Source: Holtiella tumoricola
GTDB lineage: Bacteria > Bacillota > Clostridia > Lachnospirales > Cellulosilyticaceae
Length of the DNA stretch: 27,639 nucleotides
Direction: 5' to 3'
Assembly (NCBI RefSeq): GCF_027857615.1
Contig: NZ_JAQIFT010000039.1
Location: 1-27,639 of the forward strand
Under the pieces are notes generated by a model. That model did not search any database, had not been told where the DNA came from, and saw nothing but the letters and a program-made list of their open reading frames with translations. Below, piece by piece: positions 13,092-21,093 of this stretch (positions within the stretch are counted from its first letter, which is position 1; every line of letters starts with the position of its first letter). A program made the position numbers and the translations under genes.

Positions 13092-13194
13092 GACGTAAAA
13101 TCAACGTTTCTAAGGTATTCAGAGTGTTAAAGTACAAAAACATCACTAAAATACATATAAATACTAAACTTTTTAAGAAGAAAGGAGGGGTATA

Positions 13195-15096
13195 ATGGCA
13201 GCTATCAAAATACCTTTTTTGAGTTGGTTAAATAAGAAGTCTGCAAAGGAAGATATTCATGGATCTATGACAAGTACAAAAGTAGACACAATCGTTCCAC
13301 CAACAGATCCATTTGAAAATCCCATCTTTGCTTTATGTGTAGATTTAATTCTTATGGCTTGTAATAGCTTTGATTTTTATATGACAGACCTAAATGGTGA
13401 TAGAGTTGAAAAGCCTAATGAACAAGCAGTAAATTTGCTACGTAGACCGAATAAATATTACAACGGTAAACGCCTTATCAATAACATTGTTTGCAGTTAT
13501 ATTTCAAAAGGTGCAGGTTACGCACTTATTGTAGATGGTGTACCAAAGGAAATTTATTTTGTACCTTTTGATAAGGTGAAGAAAGAGTATGGTGACAACC
13601 TGCTTATGCCGATTAAGTCTATAAAGGTCGATGGAGTAAGCAAGGAATGGGAACAAGTCATAGAACTTAATGCTTTAAATCCTAATGATACAAGATATGG
13701 GCTTGATACAGGTAAAAGTAAAGTGGATGCATTAAAGAGTACGCTGGATACCCATAACATTATTCGTATGAAAAATGCTAAGTCTATTGCTAAGTATGAA
13801 AAGCTTAAAGCCATTATCTATGAAGAGAGTGAGCATGATATTGAACGTGCTAGAAAGCAGTCAAGGCTAGTAAAAGAGGAACTAGCCAACGTTGCAGAAG
13901 GTGGCACAGCAGTACTTTTTGGTAAGCTTAAGGTAGAAAACTTAACAAGTGAAGTAGAAGGAGATTTCTTAGAAACCTATATGACTATGGGAAGGGAAAT
14001 TTGCCAATGTCTAGGTGTACCGACGGATATGGTTTTTGGTCAAGCTAAGTATGAAAACCTTAAAGAAGCAGTAAAAGCTTTTATGAAGCAGACTATTATC
14101 CCGATTATGGAACAGTTCTTGTGGGAGCTTAATACAAAGGTTTATGAACCCTCGTATAAATGCAGACTTGAAATTGATTACTCCACAATAGAAGAGTTGC
14201 AAAAGAATGTGATTGAGTACATCAAGGCGCAGGGAACAAATATTAACCGATATATATCAACCAATGAATACAGAGGACTTATGGGCTTCAGTCCTTTAGA
14301 AGGAGCACAACACGATCGTGTATCAGAGGAACCTATTGCACCAAAGGGCGAAAGTAGCAAGTCGGAAGAAATACATAAGTCTAGTAAGAGTATTGATGAA
14401 CTTGCACAAGAAGAGGAGCACAAACTCTTAAAAAAGTATTCAGCCTACTTCGACAATCTTTACAAAAGACTTAAACAACAATTCTCTAAGACATCGAAAT
14501 CAGATGATGAAGAGGACTTTTTTAGTTTAGATGATATTTATAGTAGTGATGTTGAAGTAGAGCTTATGAAAGCTACCACAGAAGCAGAATATATCGCCCT
14601 CTATGGGCAAGGTTGGAAGCTTATAGATAAAGCTAAGGATAAGGTGCCTAAAGCAACACAGGCTATCTATTTAAAGCGTATAGGTAATCATATTAAAGCT
14701 ATAGATGAAACGACTAAAGAAGTTATTCAGCACATCATCTTAAAGAACAAGGAAAAAGGTTCAGCTAAACAGGCTAAGAAAGAAATCCTAGAATCTATAA
14801 AAGGAATGAGTGGGTGGAGAGCAACAAATATAGCAAGAACGGAAACCTTTAGTGCATTGGAAGAGGGTCAGTATGATTCTGCTAAAGAAGTAGGTATGAA
14901 ATATAAAGTATGGTATTCCTCTAAAGATGAACGTACTAGAGAGGCTCATAAAGGGCTTCATGGTACCAAGATTAAGATAGATGAGTACTTTGTATTGAAT
15001 GGTCGAAAAGGCTTAAAGCCAAGAGATAGTAATTTTAGCGTGGGTGATATTGTAAACTGCAGATGCACTTTAGGCTATACAAATTCTAAAGATTAG
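13195..15096 (+). CDS. Portal protein fused to MuF-type minor head protein
   Basis: The N-terminal half is an HK97-type portal: residues 30-380 contain VDTIVPPTDPFENPIFALCV, LLRRPNKYYNGKRLINNIV, and the conserved GVPTDMVFG. The portal forms the ring through which DNA enters the head. After an acidic, Ser/Lys-rich linker (about 385-440) the C-terminal part carries a Mu gpF-like head-morphogenesis domain: ARTETFSALEEGQYDSA, YSSKDERTREAHKGLHG, and the ending VNCRCTLGY. In most phages these are two genes; here they form one 633-aa product. ATG start; AAGGAGG at 13182-13188. Confidence 0.9.
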   Translation: MAAIKIPFLSWLNKKSAKEDIHGSMTSTKVDTIVPPTDPFENPIFALCVDLILMACNSFDFYMTDLNGDRVEKPNEQAVNLLRRPNKYYNGKRLINNIVCSYISKGAGYALIVDGVPKEIYFVPFDKVKKEYGDNLLMPIKSIKVDGVSKEWEQVIELNALNPNDTRYGLDTGKSKVDALKSTLDTHNIIRMKNAKSIAKYEKLKAIIYEESEHDIERARKQSRLVKEELANVAEGGTAVLFGKLKVENLTSEVEGDFLETYMTMGREICQCLGVPTDMVFGQAKYENLKEAVKAFMKQTIIPIMEQFLWELNTKVYEPSYKCRLEIDYSTIEELQKNVIEYIKAQGTNINRYISTNEYRGLMGFSPLEGAQHDRVSEEPIAPKGESSKSEEIHKSSKSIDELAQEEEHKLLKKYSAYFDNLYKRLKQQFSKTSKSDDEEDFFSLDDIYSSDVEVELMKATTEAEYIALYGQGWKLIDKAKDKVPKATQAIYLKRIGNHIKAIDETTKEVIQHIILKNKEKGSAKQAKKEILESIKGMSGWRATNIARTETFSALEEGQYDSAKEVGMKYKVWYSSKDERTREAHKGLHGTKIKIDEYFVLNGRKGLKPRDSNFSVGDIVNCRCTLGYTNSKD

Positions 15097-15104
15097 GAGG
15101 TTAG

Positions 15105-17066
15105 ATGATGAGGAAAAAGAAGAAAAGACATTCTAGTAAATTAGGTAATAACTTTGAGAAGAATGTAAGAGGAAACATTGTAGATTATAGTGAGTTTAGT
15201 AGGGCATTCAAAAATATACCTCAATCAATTACTAAAAGCGATACTGGCCAAAATCAACAAGAAGAAATGCAAAAGTCAGATTTTCAGCTCTTAGAAGTTA
15301 AGAAGAGTGAGGATGGTACCAAGGGGATTTTAGTAGGCTATGCCAATAAGTACAACAACGTAGACTTACATGGTGATATCATCACAAAAGGGGCCTTTGC
15401 AGAAGATGTAGGCAAAACATTCCCTTATCTTTTTCAACATGATAAATGGTCCATTGATTCAGTCATTGGCCAAGTTAAAATTTTGGAGGAGGATGATATT
15501 GGATGTAAGTGTGAAATTACATTATTCCTTGATAAAGAGGATGGCAAACCTATCTTCCCACATGCAAATAAGATTTATCTACTAGCACAGAAAGGGCTCT
15601 TAAAGAACTCTATCGGTGCTTTTATTTTGCAAAGAGAGTACAAGGAAGAGAGTGGAAGAACCATTCGTGTCATTACAAAAGCAAAATTAAGAGAGGTTAG
15701 TGGAACACTTTTCCCGGCTAATCCAGAAAGTATTATTACAACCGTAAAAGGTGAAGAATCGAAAGGAGAAAAAGGTATGAAGTTAGAGGAAATGGCAAAA
15801 GCAATGGGTATTACAGTAGAGGAGTTAAAGAAATCATTAGGAACGGTAGCAGAACCACAGGTTGAACCAAAGCAAGAACCTGAAACAACTAAGAGTTCAG
15901 AAGAAGATGGAATGAAAGAGTTTATGCAAAAAGCATTCGTTATGGCTGTGCAAAATATCTTATCGGGGAATGTAGCAACAAATGCACCAACTACAACCAA
16001 AGACGATGAAGGAGCAGAGCCAGAAACGATTAGTAAGGCAGAAATAGAGAAGATGATTAATGGTGTAGTAGAAAAGGCTGGGTTATCATTAGGAGGGGAT
16101 AAAGACGTGCCGGATTATGTAAGTAAAAATGAAGAAGCTTTAAAAGCGTTCGCAGAAACTTCTAACGGTTTTGTGAAATTATCAGGAGCAGCTTTTGCTG
16201 AAACGAACAAAGCATTTATGGATCCAGGTGGGGCAACACAAGGACAACTTCTTTCTGTTGAAAATAGGTCATTCCTTGCTTATGTGCAACCAAAACTTAC
16301 TATGTGGGATGTATGTCAAGTTTCTAATGATGATTCTATGTCTGCTGAATTTATCATTGATTTATGGGATGGCGATGTATCAGAAGAACTTAAGCCAGGA
16401 CAAGTTGACAATGAAATGGACAGTAACTTTGGTATTAAAAAGGTTATGGCCAACCGTATTGCTACCCATGTTGATGTGCCTGTAAACATGCTTAGAAATA
16501 AAAATATTATTGAACTTGCATCTTATTTACAAACTAAGATTGGTGCCAAACTTAAGCTTAAAGCCAATAATAAGTTTGCTATTGGTACAGGTGATGGTAT
16601 TGATGGTATTCAAGGGATTTTTAAGGCTGACGATGTACCAAAGGTAGAATTTGAAACAGATTTACCAACGCTAAAAGACATTAACAAGATGGTAGCCGCT
16701 ATTCCATCAAGATATGATGACCATCCAATGGTAGCGATTATGTCTAAGGCTATGTTATACCATCTATATGATTTAGAATTGGACAATAGCAAGCCTTTAA
16801 TTCGCTCATTAGGCAATGATAAGGGACAAGTAAGTTCTTTATTTGGTAAGTACCCAATCATCTTAGAAGATAATGCAGAGAATGAAATAATCTTTGGTGA
16901 TTTAGAGAGAGGGTACGGTATCCACCTTCAAATAGACGTAGAGCTTGATCGAGACGATAAAATCCTATTTACAAAAGGTCTTACAAGATTACAAGGACGT
17001 ATCTTTGTAGGAGGTCGTGTTGTTGACCAGCATGCATTAATTAAACTTGCAAAAAAGTCGATGTAA
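15105..17066 (+). CDS. Prohead protease fused to major capsid protein (HK97 type)
   Basis: Residues 58-220 are an HK97 prohead protease: GILVGYANKYNNVDLHGD, H112 in LFQHDKW, S169 in KNSIGAF and EVSGTLFPANPE; the expected His/Ser catalytic pair is present. Residues 225-300 are a helical scaffold-like delta region. Residues 330-653 are the HK97-fold capsid protein (FAETNKAFMDPGGATQGQLL, RIATHVDVPVNML, FAIGTGDGIDGIQGIF). ATG start with GGAGG 4-8 nt upstream. An internal ribosome binding site and start lie at 15762-15779, and a slippery site at 17051-17057 could extend the C-terminus. The fusion should be matured by self-cleavage or by making the capsid part separately. Confidence 0.9.
   Translation: MMRKKKKRHSSKLGNNFEKNVRGNIVDYSEFSRAFKNIPQSITKSDTGQNQQEEMQKSDFQLLEVKKSEDGTKGILVGYANKYNNVDLHGDIITKGAFAEDVGKTFPYLFQHDKWSIDSVIGQVKILEEDDIGCKCEITLFLDKEDGKPIFPHANKIYLLAQKGLLKNSIGAFILQREYKEESGRTIRVITKAKLREVSGTLFPANPESIITTVKGEESKGEKGMKLEEMAKAMGITVEELKKSLGTVAEPQVEPKQEPETTKSSEEDGMKEFMQKAFVMAVQNILSGNVATNAPTTTKDDEGAEPETISKAEIEKMINGVVEKAGLSLGGDKDVPDYVSKNEEALKAFAETSNGFVKLSGAAFAETNKAFMDPGGATQGQLLSVENRSFLAYVQPKLTMWDVCQVSNDDSMSAEFIIDLWDGDVSEELKPGQVDNEMDSNFGIKKVMANRIATHVDVPVNMLRNKNIIELASYLQTKIGAKLKLKANNKFAIGTGDGIDGIQGIFKADDVPKVEFETDLPTLKDINKMVAAIPSRYDDHPMVAIMSKAMLYHLYDLELDNSKPLIRSLGNDKGQVSSLFGKYPIILEDNAENEIIFGDLERGYGIHLQIDVELDRDDKILFTKGLTRLQGRIFVGGRVVDQHALIKLAKKSM
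15762..15779 (+). promoter_or_regulatory. Internal ribosome binding site and start for the capsid part
   Basis: AAAGGAG at 15762-15768 is 8 nt before an in-frame ATG at 15777, codon 225 of the fusion. Translation here would yield a 429-aa scaffold-plus-capsid protein, the usual size of an unprocessed HK97-type capsid protein, leaving out the protease. Confidence 0.6.
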
Positions 17067-17188
17067 CCTCGCTCAATTATGAAGAGATTAAGCTAACTGA
17101 ATTGAAAAAAATGGCTAAAGAGAGAGGTTTAAAAGGTTATTCTTCCATGGAAAAAGGAGAACTTATTCGTTTATTACAGGAGGAATAG
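17051..17188 (+). CDS. Capsid C-terminal extension read through a -1 frameshift (Rho-N/SAP-like domain)
   Basis: The -1 frame relative to the capsid gene is open from just after TAA at 17044-17046 to TAG at 17186-17188 and has no ordinary start until TTG 17102. The capsid frame ends at 17066. In the shared window lies A AAA AAG (17051-17057), correctly phased as gcA AAA AAG. A -1 slip there would give 651 capsid-frame residues plus 43 more, ending with a helix-extended-helix module: LTELKKMAKERGLKGYSS then ELIRLLQEE. That module resembles Rho N-terminal/SAP-like DNA-binding domains and is complete only in the frameshift product. It overlaps the next gene's ribosome binding site. Confidence 0.6.
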   Translation, partial: KKVDVTSLNYEEIKLTELKKMAKERGLKGYSSMEKGELIRLLQEE

Positions 17189-17190
17189 AA

Positions 17191-17790
17191 ATGTTTGGAC
17201 TAGAAGGGTTAAAAAATTATATAGGTGAAACGAGCTTAGATGATCCTATGCTCCAATTTCTATTAGATGCCTACCTAAAAAAGGTAGGCTCTCTTATAGG
17301 AAAAGATTTAGAGTTAGCGGCTTATGAGGAAACTTTAAAAGGTGATGGTCAACAATGTATTTACCTAGAAAAAACGCCTGTATTTGATATTTTACATCTA
17401 GAGACTGTAGAAGATGGCGAACTCTTAGAGCACCAATATGAAAGAGTAGACAACCGAGTTTATAAAAGTAATGGGTGCTGGCAAGGGCGCTATACAACTA
17501 TAGGAATGAGTGAGATTAAGTATTCCAGTATGGAAAACATCTATGTTGTTTATAGAGCAGGCTATTTAACTGAAAGAGTACTTAAAGAACTGGAAGCAAA
17601 TGGTGTGGATATAGGCCACTTAGAGCCTAATTTCCCACAAGACTTAGAACTGCTTATCTATGAATCGGTTAAAAATCATATTCAGAATGGTGGTAAGGAA
17701 CTTAAATCTTATGCTATTGATGATATTCGCTATGAGTATGTAACAATGGCAGAATCCTTTCAACAAGTACTAGAGAGGTACAAAAAATGA
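17191..17790 (+). CDS. Head-tail connector (gp6-like adaptor)
   Basis: Adaptor proteins of the HK97 gp6 type form a ring below the portal. The N-terminus shows the usual helical start (LKNYIGETSLDDPMLQFLLD) with a second helix (AYLKKVGSLIG), then a beta-rich insertion (about 45-120) with YVVYRAGYLTE, and a C-terminal FPQDLELLIYESVKNHIQNGG helix typical of this family. AGGAGG at 17178-17183 is 7 nt upstream. The 4-nt overlap with the next gene suggests coupled translation. At 199 aa it is longer than simple gp6 proteins because of the insertion. Confidence 0.75.
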   Translation: MFGLEGLKNYIGETSLDDPMLQFLLDAYLKKVGSLIGKDLELAAYEETLKGDGQQCIYLEKTPVFDILHLETVEDGELLEHQYERVDNRVYKSNGCWQGRYTTIGMSEIKYSSMENIYVVYRAGYLTERVLKELEANGVDIGHLEPNFPQDLELLIYESVKNHIQNGGKELKSYAIDDIRYEYVTMAESFQQVLERYKK

Positions 17791-18374
17791 TAGGTATTAG
17801 AGTAGGTATTAAAAAAGATGAAGATGGTAACTACAAAAGATTGGTTAGTGAACTAAAGAATTTAAAGAAATATCGGGTGCATATTGGTGTATTCGGTTCA
17901 GATGAATATGCAATGATTGCAGAAGTTAATGAGTTTGGACGCATCATTTATGTACCACCTACTCATAAAAAGACCTATCATAAAGCCTATAAAAGCGGTG
18001 ACTTGAAGAAGGGTTTTGTAAAAAAATCTAAGTCTAACTTTGCTATACGTTCTCAAAGAAAAGGCTACTATATTAAAATTCCAGCTAGGCCTTTTATTAG
18101 AGGTACTTTTGATAAAAGAAAGACCGAAATAGATAAGTTAAGTAAACAGTGTATAGAAAATATAGTATTTAAAGAAATGACTGCTTATCAAGCATACAAG
18201 ATACTGGGAGAAGAACTTGTAAATCTTACTAGAGACTACCTTACAAACTTATCAAAGCCCGCTAATAAAGCAAGTACTATTAAGAAAAAAGGAAGTAGCA
18301 ACCCTCTCATAGATACAGGAGAGCTAAGAAAAAGAATAACCTATAAGATTATCAAAGTAGGTGTTAGTGAATGA
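17787..18374 (+). CDS. Neck / head-closure protein (HK97 gp10-like)
   Basis: Residues 25-60 contain YRVHIGVFGSDEYAMIAEVN followed by EFG, residues 98-115 contain the conserved IPARPFIRGTF, and the C-terminus has NPLIDTGELRKRITYKI; this set is typical of the gp10-like and Mu virion-morphogenesis proteins that close the head-tail junction. The region 75-100 is basic. Starts inside the end of the preceding gene (ATGA) and overlaps the following one by 4 nt, as usual for connector clusters. Confidence 0.75.
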   Translation: MIGIRVGIKKDEDGNYKRLVSELKNLKKYRVHIGVFGSDEYAMIAEVNEFGRIIYVPPTHKKTYHKAYKSGDLKKGFVKKSKSNFAIRSQRKGYYIKIPARPFIRGTFDKRKTEIDKLSKQCIENIVFKEMTAYQAYKILGEELVNLTRDYLTNLSKPANKASTIKKKGSSNPLIDTGELRKRITYKIIKVGVSE

Positions 18375-18700
18375 GTATTTTACTAAATGAGCATAAAGAG
18401 AAGGCTATATTTAGAAGCATAAGAGAAACATTTGTTCCAGGGAAGTTAGATGCACAAAAAGAAGAACTAGAACAGGTAATAAATGCAGTAATCACACCAC
18501 CTAAAGTATCAGAAGTTCTTAAGTTTACATCTGGTGGCAATAAAATAGACATACAATACAAAGTCCGAACTACAGACAAGATCGCTCCACAGACAGGAGA
18601 TATTGTTGTCATAGATGGTGAGGACTTTTTTATTAAGCAAGTTAAAGGCTATAGGCAAATAAGTGACTTAAAAACTATGTATGTAGGAAGGACAGATTAA
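18371..18700 (+). CDS. Head-tail joining protein, 109 aa
   Basis: A small, beta-rich protein with no motif I can name with certainty. The segment NKIDIQYKVRTTDKI, then GDIVVIDGEDFFIKQVKGYRQ, has the pattern of a stopper/joining-type barrel. Gene order (adaptor, gp10-like, this gene, neck terminator, sheath) supports a head-completion or stopper role. It overlaps its neighbours at both ends, so it is produced together with them. Confidence 0.6.
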   Translation: MSILLNEHKEKAIFRSIRETFVPGKLDAQKEELEQVINAVITPPKVSEVLKFTSGGNKIDIQYKVRTTDKIAPQTGDIVVIDGEDFFIKQVKGYRQISDLKTMYVGRTD

Positions 18701-19221
18701 TGAACCTAGTTGAAGCGGTAGAGTATATAAGAGAACTTATTTTTGCGAATACAAAAGAAGAAGGTGAAAAAGAAGGCATACGCACCTTCTGGGAAGGGTT
18801 TAATGGTGAAAGACCTAGTGAAACCTATATGACAGTGGAGATATTAGAGCCTTATTTGCCAATAAGTGAAAATAAAGAGTGTGAGTATGTACCTACAGAA
18901 AAAGGATTAGAACGTCAAAGTAAAGATACTTTTGAGAGTATTCTCCAATTCAAAATATATGCAGTAGAGGAAAAAGACTGTGTAATAGCCTTCAGTAAGT
19001 TTCAAAAGTATGCAGCTTACAAGTTTCGTATGGATCTTAATAAAAAAGAAGTTGCTTATGTCTCAATCTCAACATTAAGAGGACTTATGAATTTTGAAGA
19101 AGATGATAAAGAGGTTATTAAAACTTTTGATTTAAAGATACGTATGACAGATGTAGTTAGAGATGAAGTTGATTATTTTACAGTTATTAAATTGAAAGGA
19201 AGTGAAGGAAATGTCATTTAA
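18700..19221 (+). CDS. Neck/tail terminator protein
   Basis: Residues 1-35 (NLVEAVEYIRELIF, then FWEGFNGERPSETYMTVEI) and the alternating strands that follow (ILQFKIYAVEEKDCVIAFSKF; STLRGLMNF) resemble phage neck terminator proteins, which cap the tail tube. It lies directly before the sheath gene and its start overlaps the last base of the previous stop. The match is by order and fold pattern rather than a single decisive motif. Confidence 0.6.
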   Translation: MNLVEAVEYIRELIFANTKEEGEKEGIRTFWEGFNGERPSETYMTVEILEPYLPISENKECEYVPTEKGLERQSKDTFESILQFKIYAVEEKDCVIAFSKFQKYAAYKFRMDLNKKEVAYVSISTLRGLMNFEEDDKEVIKTFDLKIRMTDVVRDEVDYFTVIKLKGSEGNVI

Positions 19222-20254
19222 ATTTGAAGATATTGAGGTAGCCATTAGTAGAGAAGCACCTTACTCCTCACCGGGAGGGTTTGGGAATATCCTATTAATT
19301 GATATTACAGGAGAAAAGCCACTTAAAACCTATTACAATATGGCAGAAGTTGAAAAAGATTTTAATAGTAAGCCAGAAGTGATGAGAATGGCTAAAATAT
19401 GTTTTAATCAAGCAGATAAACAAGGTAATAAGATTAGTATCAATGCACTTAAGATATTAGGGATAACACCTGGAGAAGAACTGGGGCAAGAATATGATGC
19501 TATTGGTACAGCATTAGCTAATGATAATGATTATGTATGGATTTTAAGTACAGACGTAGAAGATGATAAGTTAAAGACTTATCTTTCAGATTTTGCAGAA
19601 GCCAACATGAAGCTTTATAGTACGTTGATGACAGATGAAAGCACCTTTAATTTTAAAGACAAAATGTATACCATCCCTAATAGAGCCGAGAAAAATGATG
19701 ATTTATATAAAAGGGTAGATTGTGTTGCTGCGTCTTGCGCTGCTAGAGCAACAGGAAGTTATAATCCTAAGTTTTTAAATATTGTAGGAGTAGAAGAACT
19801 GAGTGATAAGCAAAAGACTTTAGAAGCCTACAATAAAGGCATTAACATCTATGTACAAAGTGGAAACTTTAAATCTTATCGTGATGGATTTGTGGGTAAA
19901 CAAGGTCTATATATAGATGATGTAGTCAATCCACTTTATCTTTCAACAATGATTAAAGATAACTTAAATACTTTATTGCATCATGAAGAGAAAATAGCCT
20001 TTGACTATGCCGGGTTTGCTCTTATTGAAAATAGAATTATTACAGCTTTAGAATTTTGTACAAGAGCAGATATTATTAAAAAGTCTATAGATGGTGTAGG
20101 TATTTATAAAGTGACCATGCCTAATCCAGCTGAGATTAATCCAGTAGACTTATCAGAGAGGGTATTACGTGGAATTGTTGTAGAATACACACCAAGTATA
20201 CCAATCAATGGTATTAAGCCGATTACACTTAGAATTCACTTAGAAGATTTATAA
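19211..20254 (+). CDS. Contractile tail sheath protein (DUF3383-like)
   Basis: This is the protein whose rearrangement drives tail contraction. ATG 19211 is preferred over GTG 19202 because AAAGGA at 19195-19200 is 10 nt upstream of it. Recognisable segments are the N-terminal FKFEDIEVAISREAPYSSPG, the central SGNFKSYRDGFVGKQGLYID, and the C-terminal RVLRGIVVEYTPSIPINGI used for inter-subunit strand exchange. At 347 aa it is a short sheath of the DUF3383 kind. The gene is followed by the tail tube, as expected for myoviruses. Confidence 0.8.
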   Translation: MSFKFEDIEVAISREAPYSSPGGFGNILLIDITGEKPLKTYYNMAEVEKDFNSKPEVMRMAKICFNQADKQGNKISINALKILGITPGEELGQEYDAIGTALANDNDYVWILSTDVEDDKLKTYLSDFAEANMKLYSTLMTDESTFNFKDKMYTIPNRAEKNDDLYKRVDCVAASCAARATGSYNPKFLNIVGVEELSDKQKTLEAYNKGINIYVQSGNFKSYRDGFVGKQGLYIDDVVNPLYLSTMIKDNLNTLLHHEEKIAFDYAGFALIENRIITALEFCTRADIIKKSIDGVGIYKVTMPNPAEINPVDLSERVLRGIVVEYTPSIPINGIKPITLRIHLEDL

Positions 20255-20271
20255 GAAAGAGAGGATGGAAC

Positions 20272-20679
20272 ATGAAGAGTACAACACTTGATGCGTTAAA
20301 GGATAACTGCATTGTAGCAGGTAAATTGATTACGGGATTTGCTGATGAAAATGGCATAACTGTATCAGATAATGATGCTATTATGACAACAACAATCGGT
20401 GTAAAAGGTGAGGGGTACAGAAGTATGCACGCTGCAGTTACATCTAAGGTTGTTTTGAAACTGAATCCTAACTCAGAAGGAGCGACTTTTTTACAAGATT
20501 TATTTAACAAAAGAGAAACAGGATTCCAAGTATTGATTACAAGTGGCAATGATCTAGCAGTAAAAAAAGTCAGTGCACCAGATTGTGCCATTGTAAAAGC
20601 ACCGGATTTATCTTTTGCAAGTAAGACTTATGGCGCTTTAGAATTTGAAATTGAAGCAATTGGATTAAAACGATACTAG
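20272..20679 (+). CDS. Tail tube protein (DUF3277-like)
   Basis: The tube polymerises inside the sheath. The 135-aa length and the order sheath then tube are typical. Visible family pattern: NCIVAGKLITGFADENGITV near the start, then VTSKVVLKLNPNSEGATFL and the C-terminal ALEFEIEAIGLKRY. ATG 20272, with GAGAGGATGG upstream. Its gene ends on a strong terminator hairpin at 20678-20701, an unusual place inside a late operon. Confidence 0.8.
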   Translation: MKSTTLDALKDNCIVAGKLITGFADENGITVSDNDAIMTTTIGVKGEGYRSMHAAVTSKVVLKLNPNSEGATFLQDLFNKRETGFQVLITSGNDLAVKKVSAPDCAIVKAPDLSFASKTYGALEFEIEAIGLKRY

Positions 20680-20701
20680 AGAGGGGAAACCCTCTCTTTT
20701 T
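20678..20701 (+). terminator. Intrinsic terminator with GAAA loop after the tube gene
   Basis: AGAGAGGG (20678-20685) pairs perfectly with CCCTCTCT (20690-20697) through a GAAA tetraloop and is followed by TTTT. The stem starts within the tube stop codon. It would make sheath and tube transcripts more abundant than those of chaperone, tape measure and baseplate. Confidence 0.8.
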
Positions 20702-20721
20702 AGTTAAGGAGGAGAGAGCTT

Positions 20722-21093
20722 ATGGGAGATACCCTTATGAAATTCCCTATTATCTTTAATAATGGATATGAAGTTGTATTTGAGGGTGGTGAAGGTGAAG
20801 AACTTAAATCCTCTAAAAAGCCAATTCAAGAAACATACGATCTTGTAATTAGAGCTATGTCTATGGATGAGTATTTTGAAGCAAATACTTTAAAAAATCA
20901 AAAGGAAATATGGGAATACATTTTAGAAAAGCAACTTGTGACACCTAAAAGTCTAAAAGATATAAGTGCATGGAAAGACAATATGGCCACTTTAAAATAT
21001 GTGGTTCACATGGCAATAAATTTTACTTTAGAGCCTTATGCTGAATTGTGGTTACCCTTTCATACCTCGTATGAGGAGCTTACGTGTATTTGA
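20722..21093 (+). CDS. Tail assembly chaperone, short form (gpG-like)
   Basis: Short-form tail assembly chaperones hold the tape measure while the tube assembles round it. GGAGAG is just upstream of the ATG. The protein is 123 aa: a beta-rich start (FPIIFNNGYEVVFEGGEGEE) and a helical rest (AWKDNMATLKYVVHMAINFT), the layout typical of this family. The position between tube and tape measure, plus an overlapping downstream frame with no ribosome binding site (see next entry), supports the call strongly. Confidence 0.75.
   Translation: MGDTLMKFPIIFNNGYEVVFEGGEGEELKSSKKPIQETYDLVIRAMSMDEYFEANTLKNQKEIWEYILEKQLVTPKSLKDISAWKDNMATLKYVVHMAINFTLEPYAELWLPFHTSYEELTCI

Noticed and set aside
13090..13120. 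TTGACG after the terL terminator as a promoter for the structural genes
   Set aside because: The sequence 16-18 nt further on (around AGGTAT) is a poor -10 element.
15575..16000. Minus-strand reading frame inside the protease-capsid gene
   Set aside because: Shadow of a well-recognised gene, with no ribosome binding site or promoter.
16195..16485. Second plus-strand frame inside the capsid gene
   Set aside because: Out of frame with the recognised capsid protein and without a ribosome binding site.
17102..17188. Independent small gene starting at TTG 17102
   Set aside because: The ribosome binding site is poor and too far away, and the start would cut off the first helix of the module; the frameshift reading explains the whole domain better.
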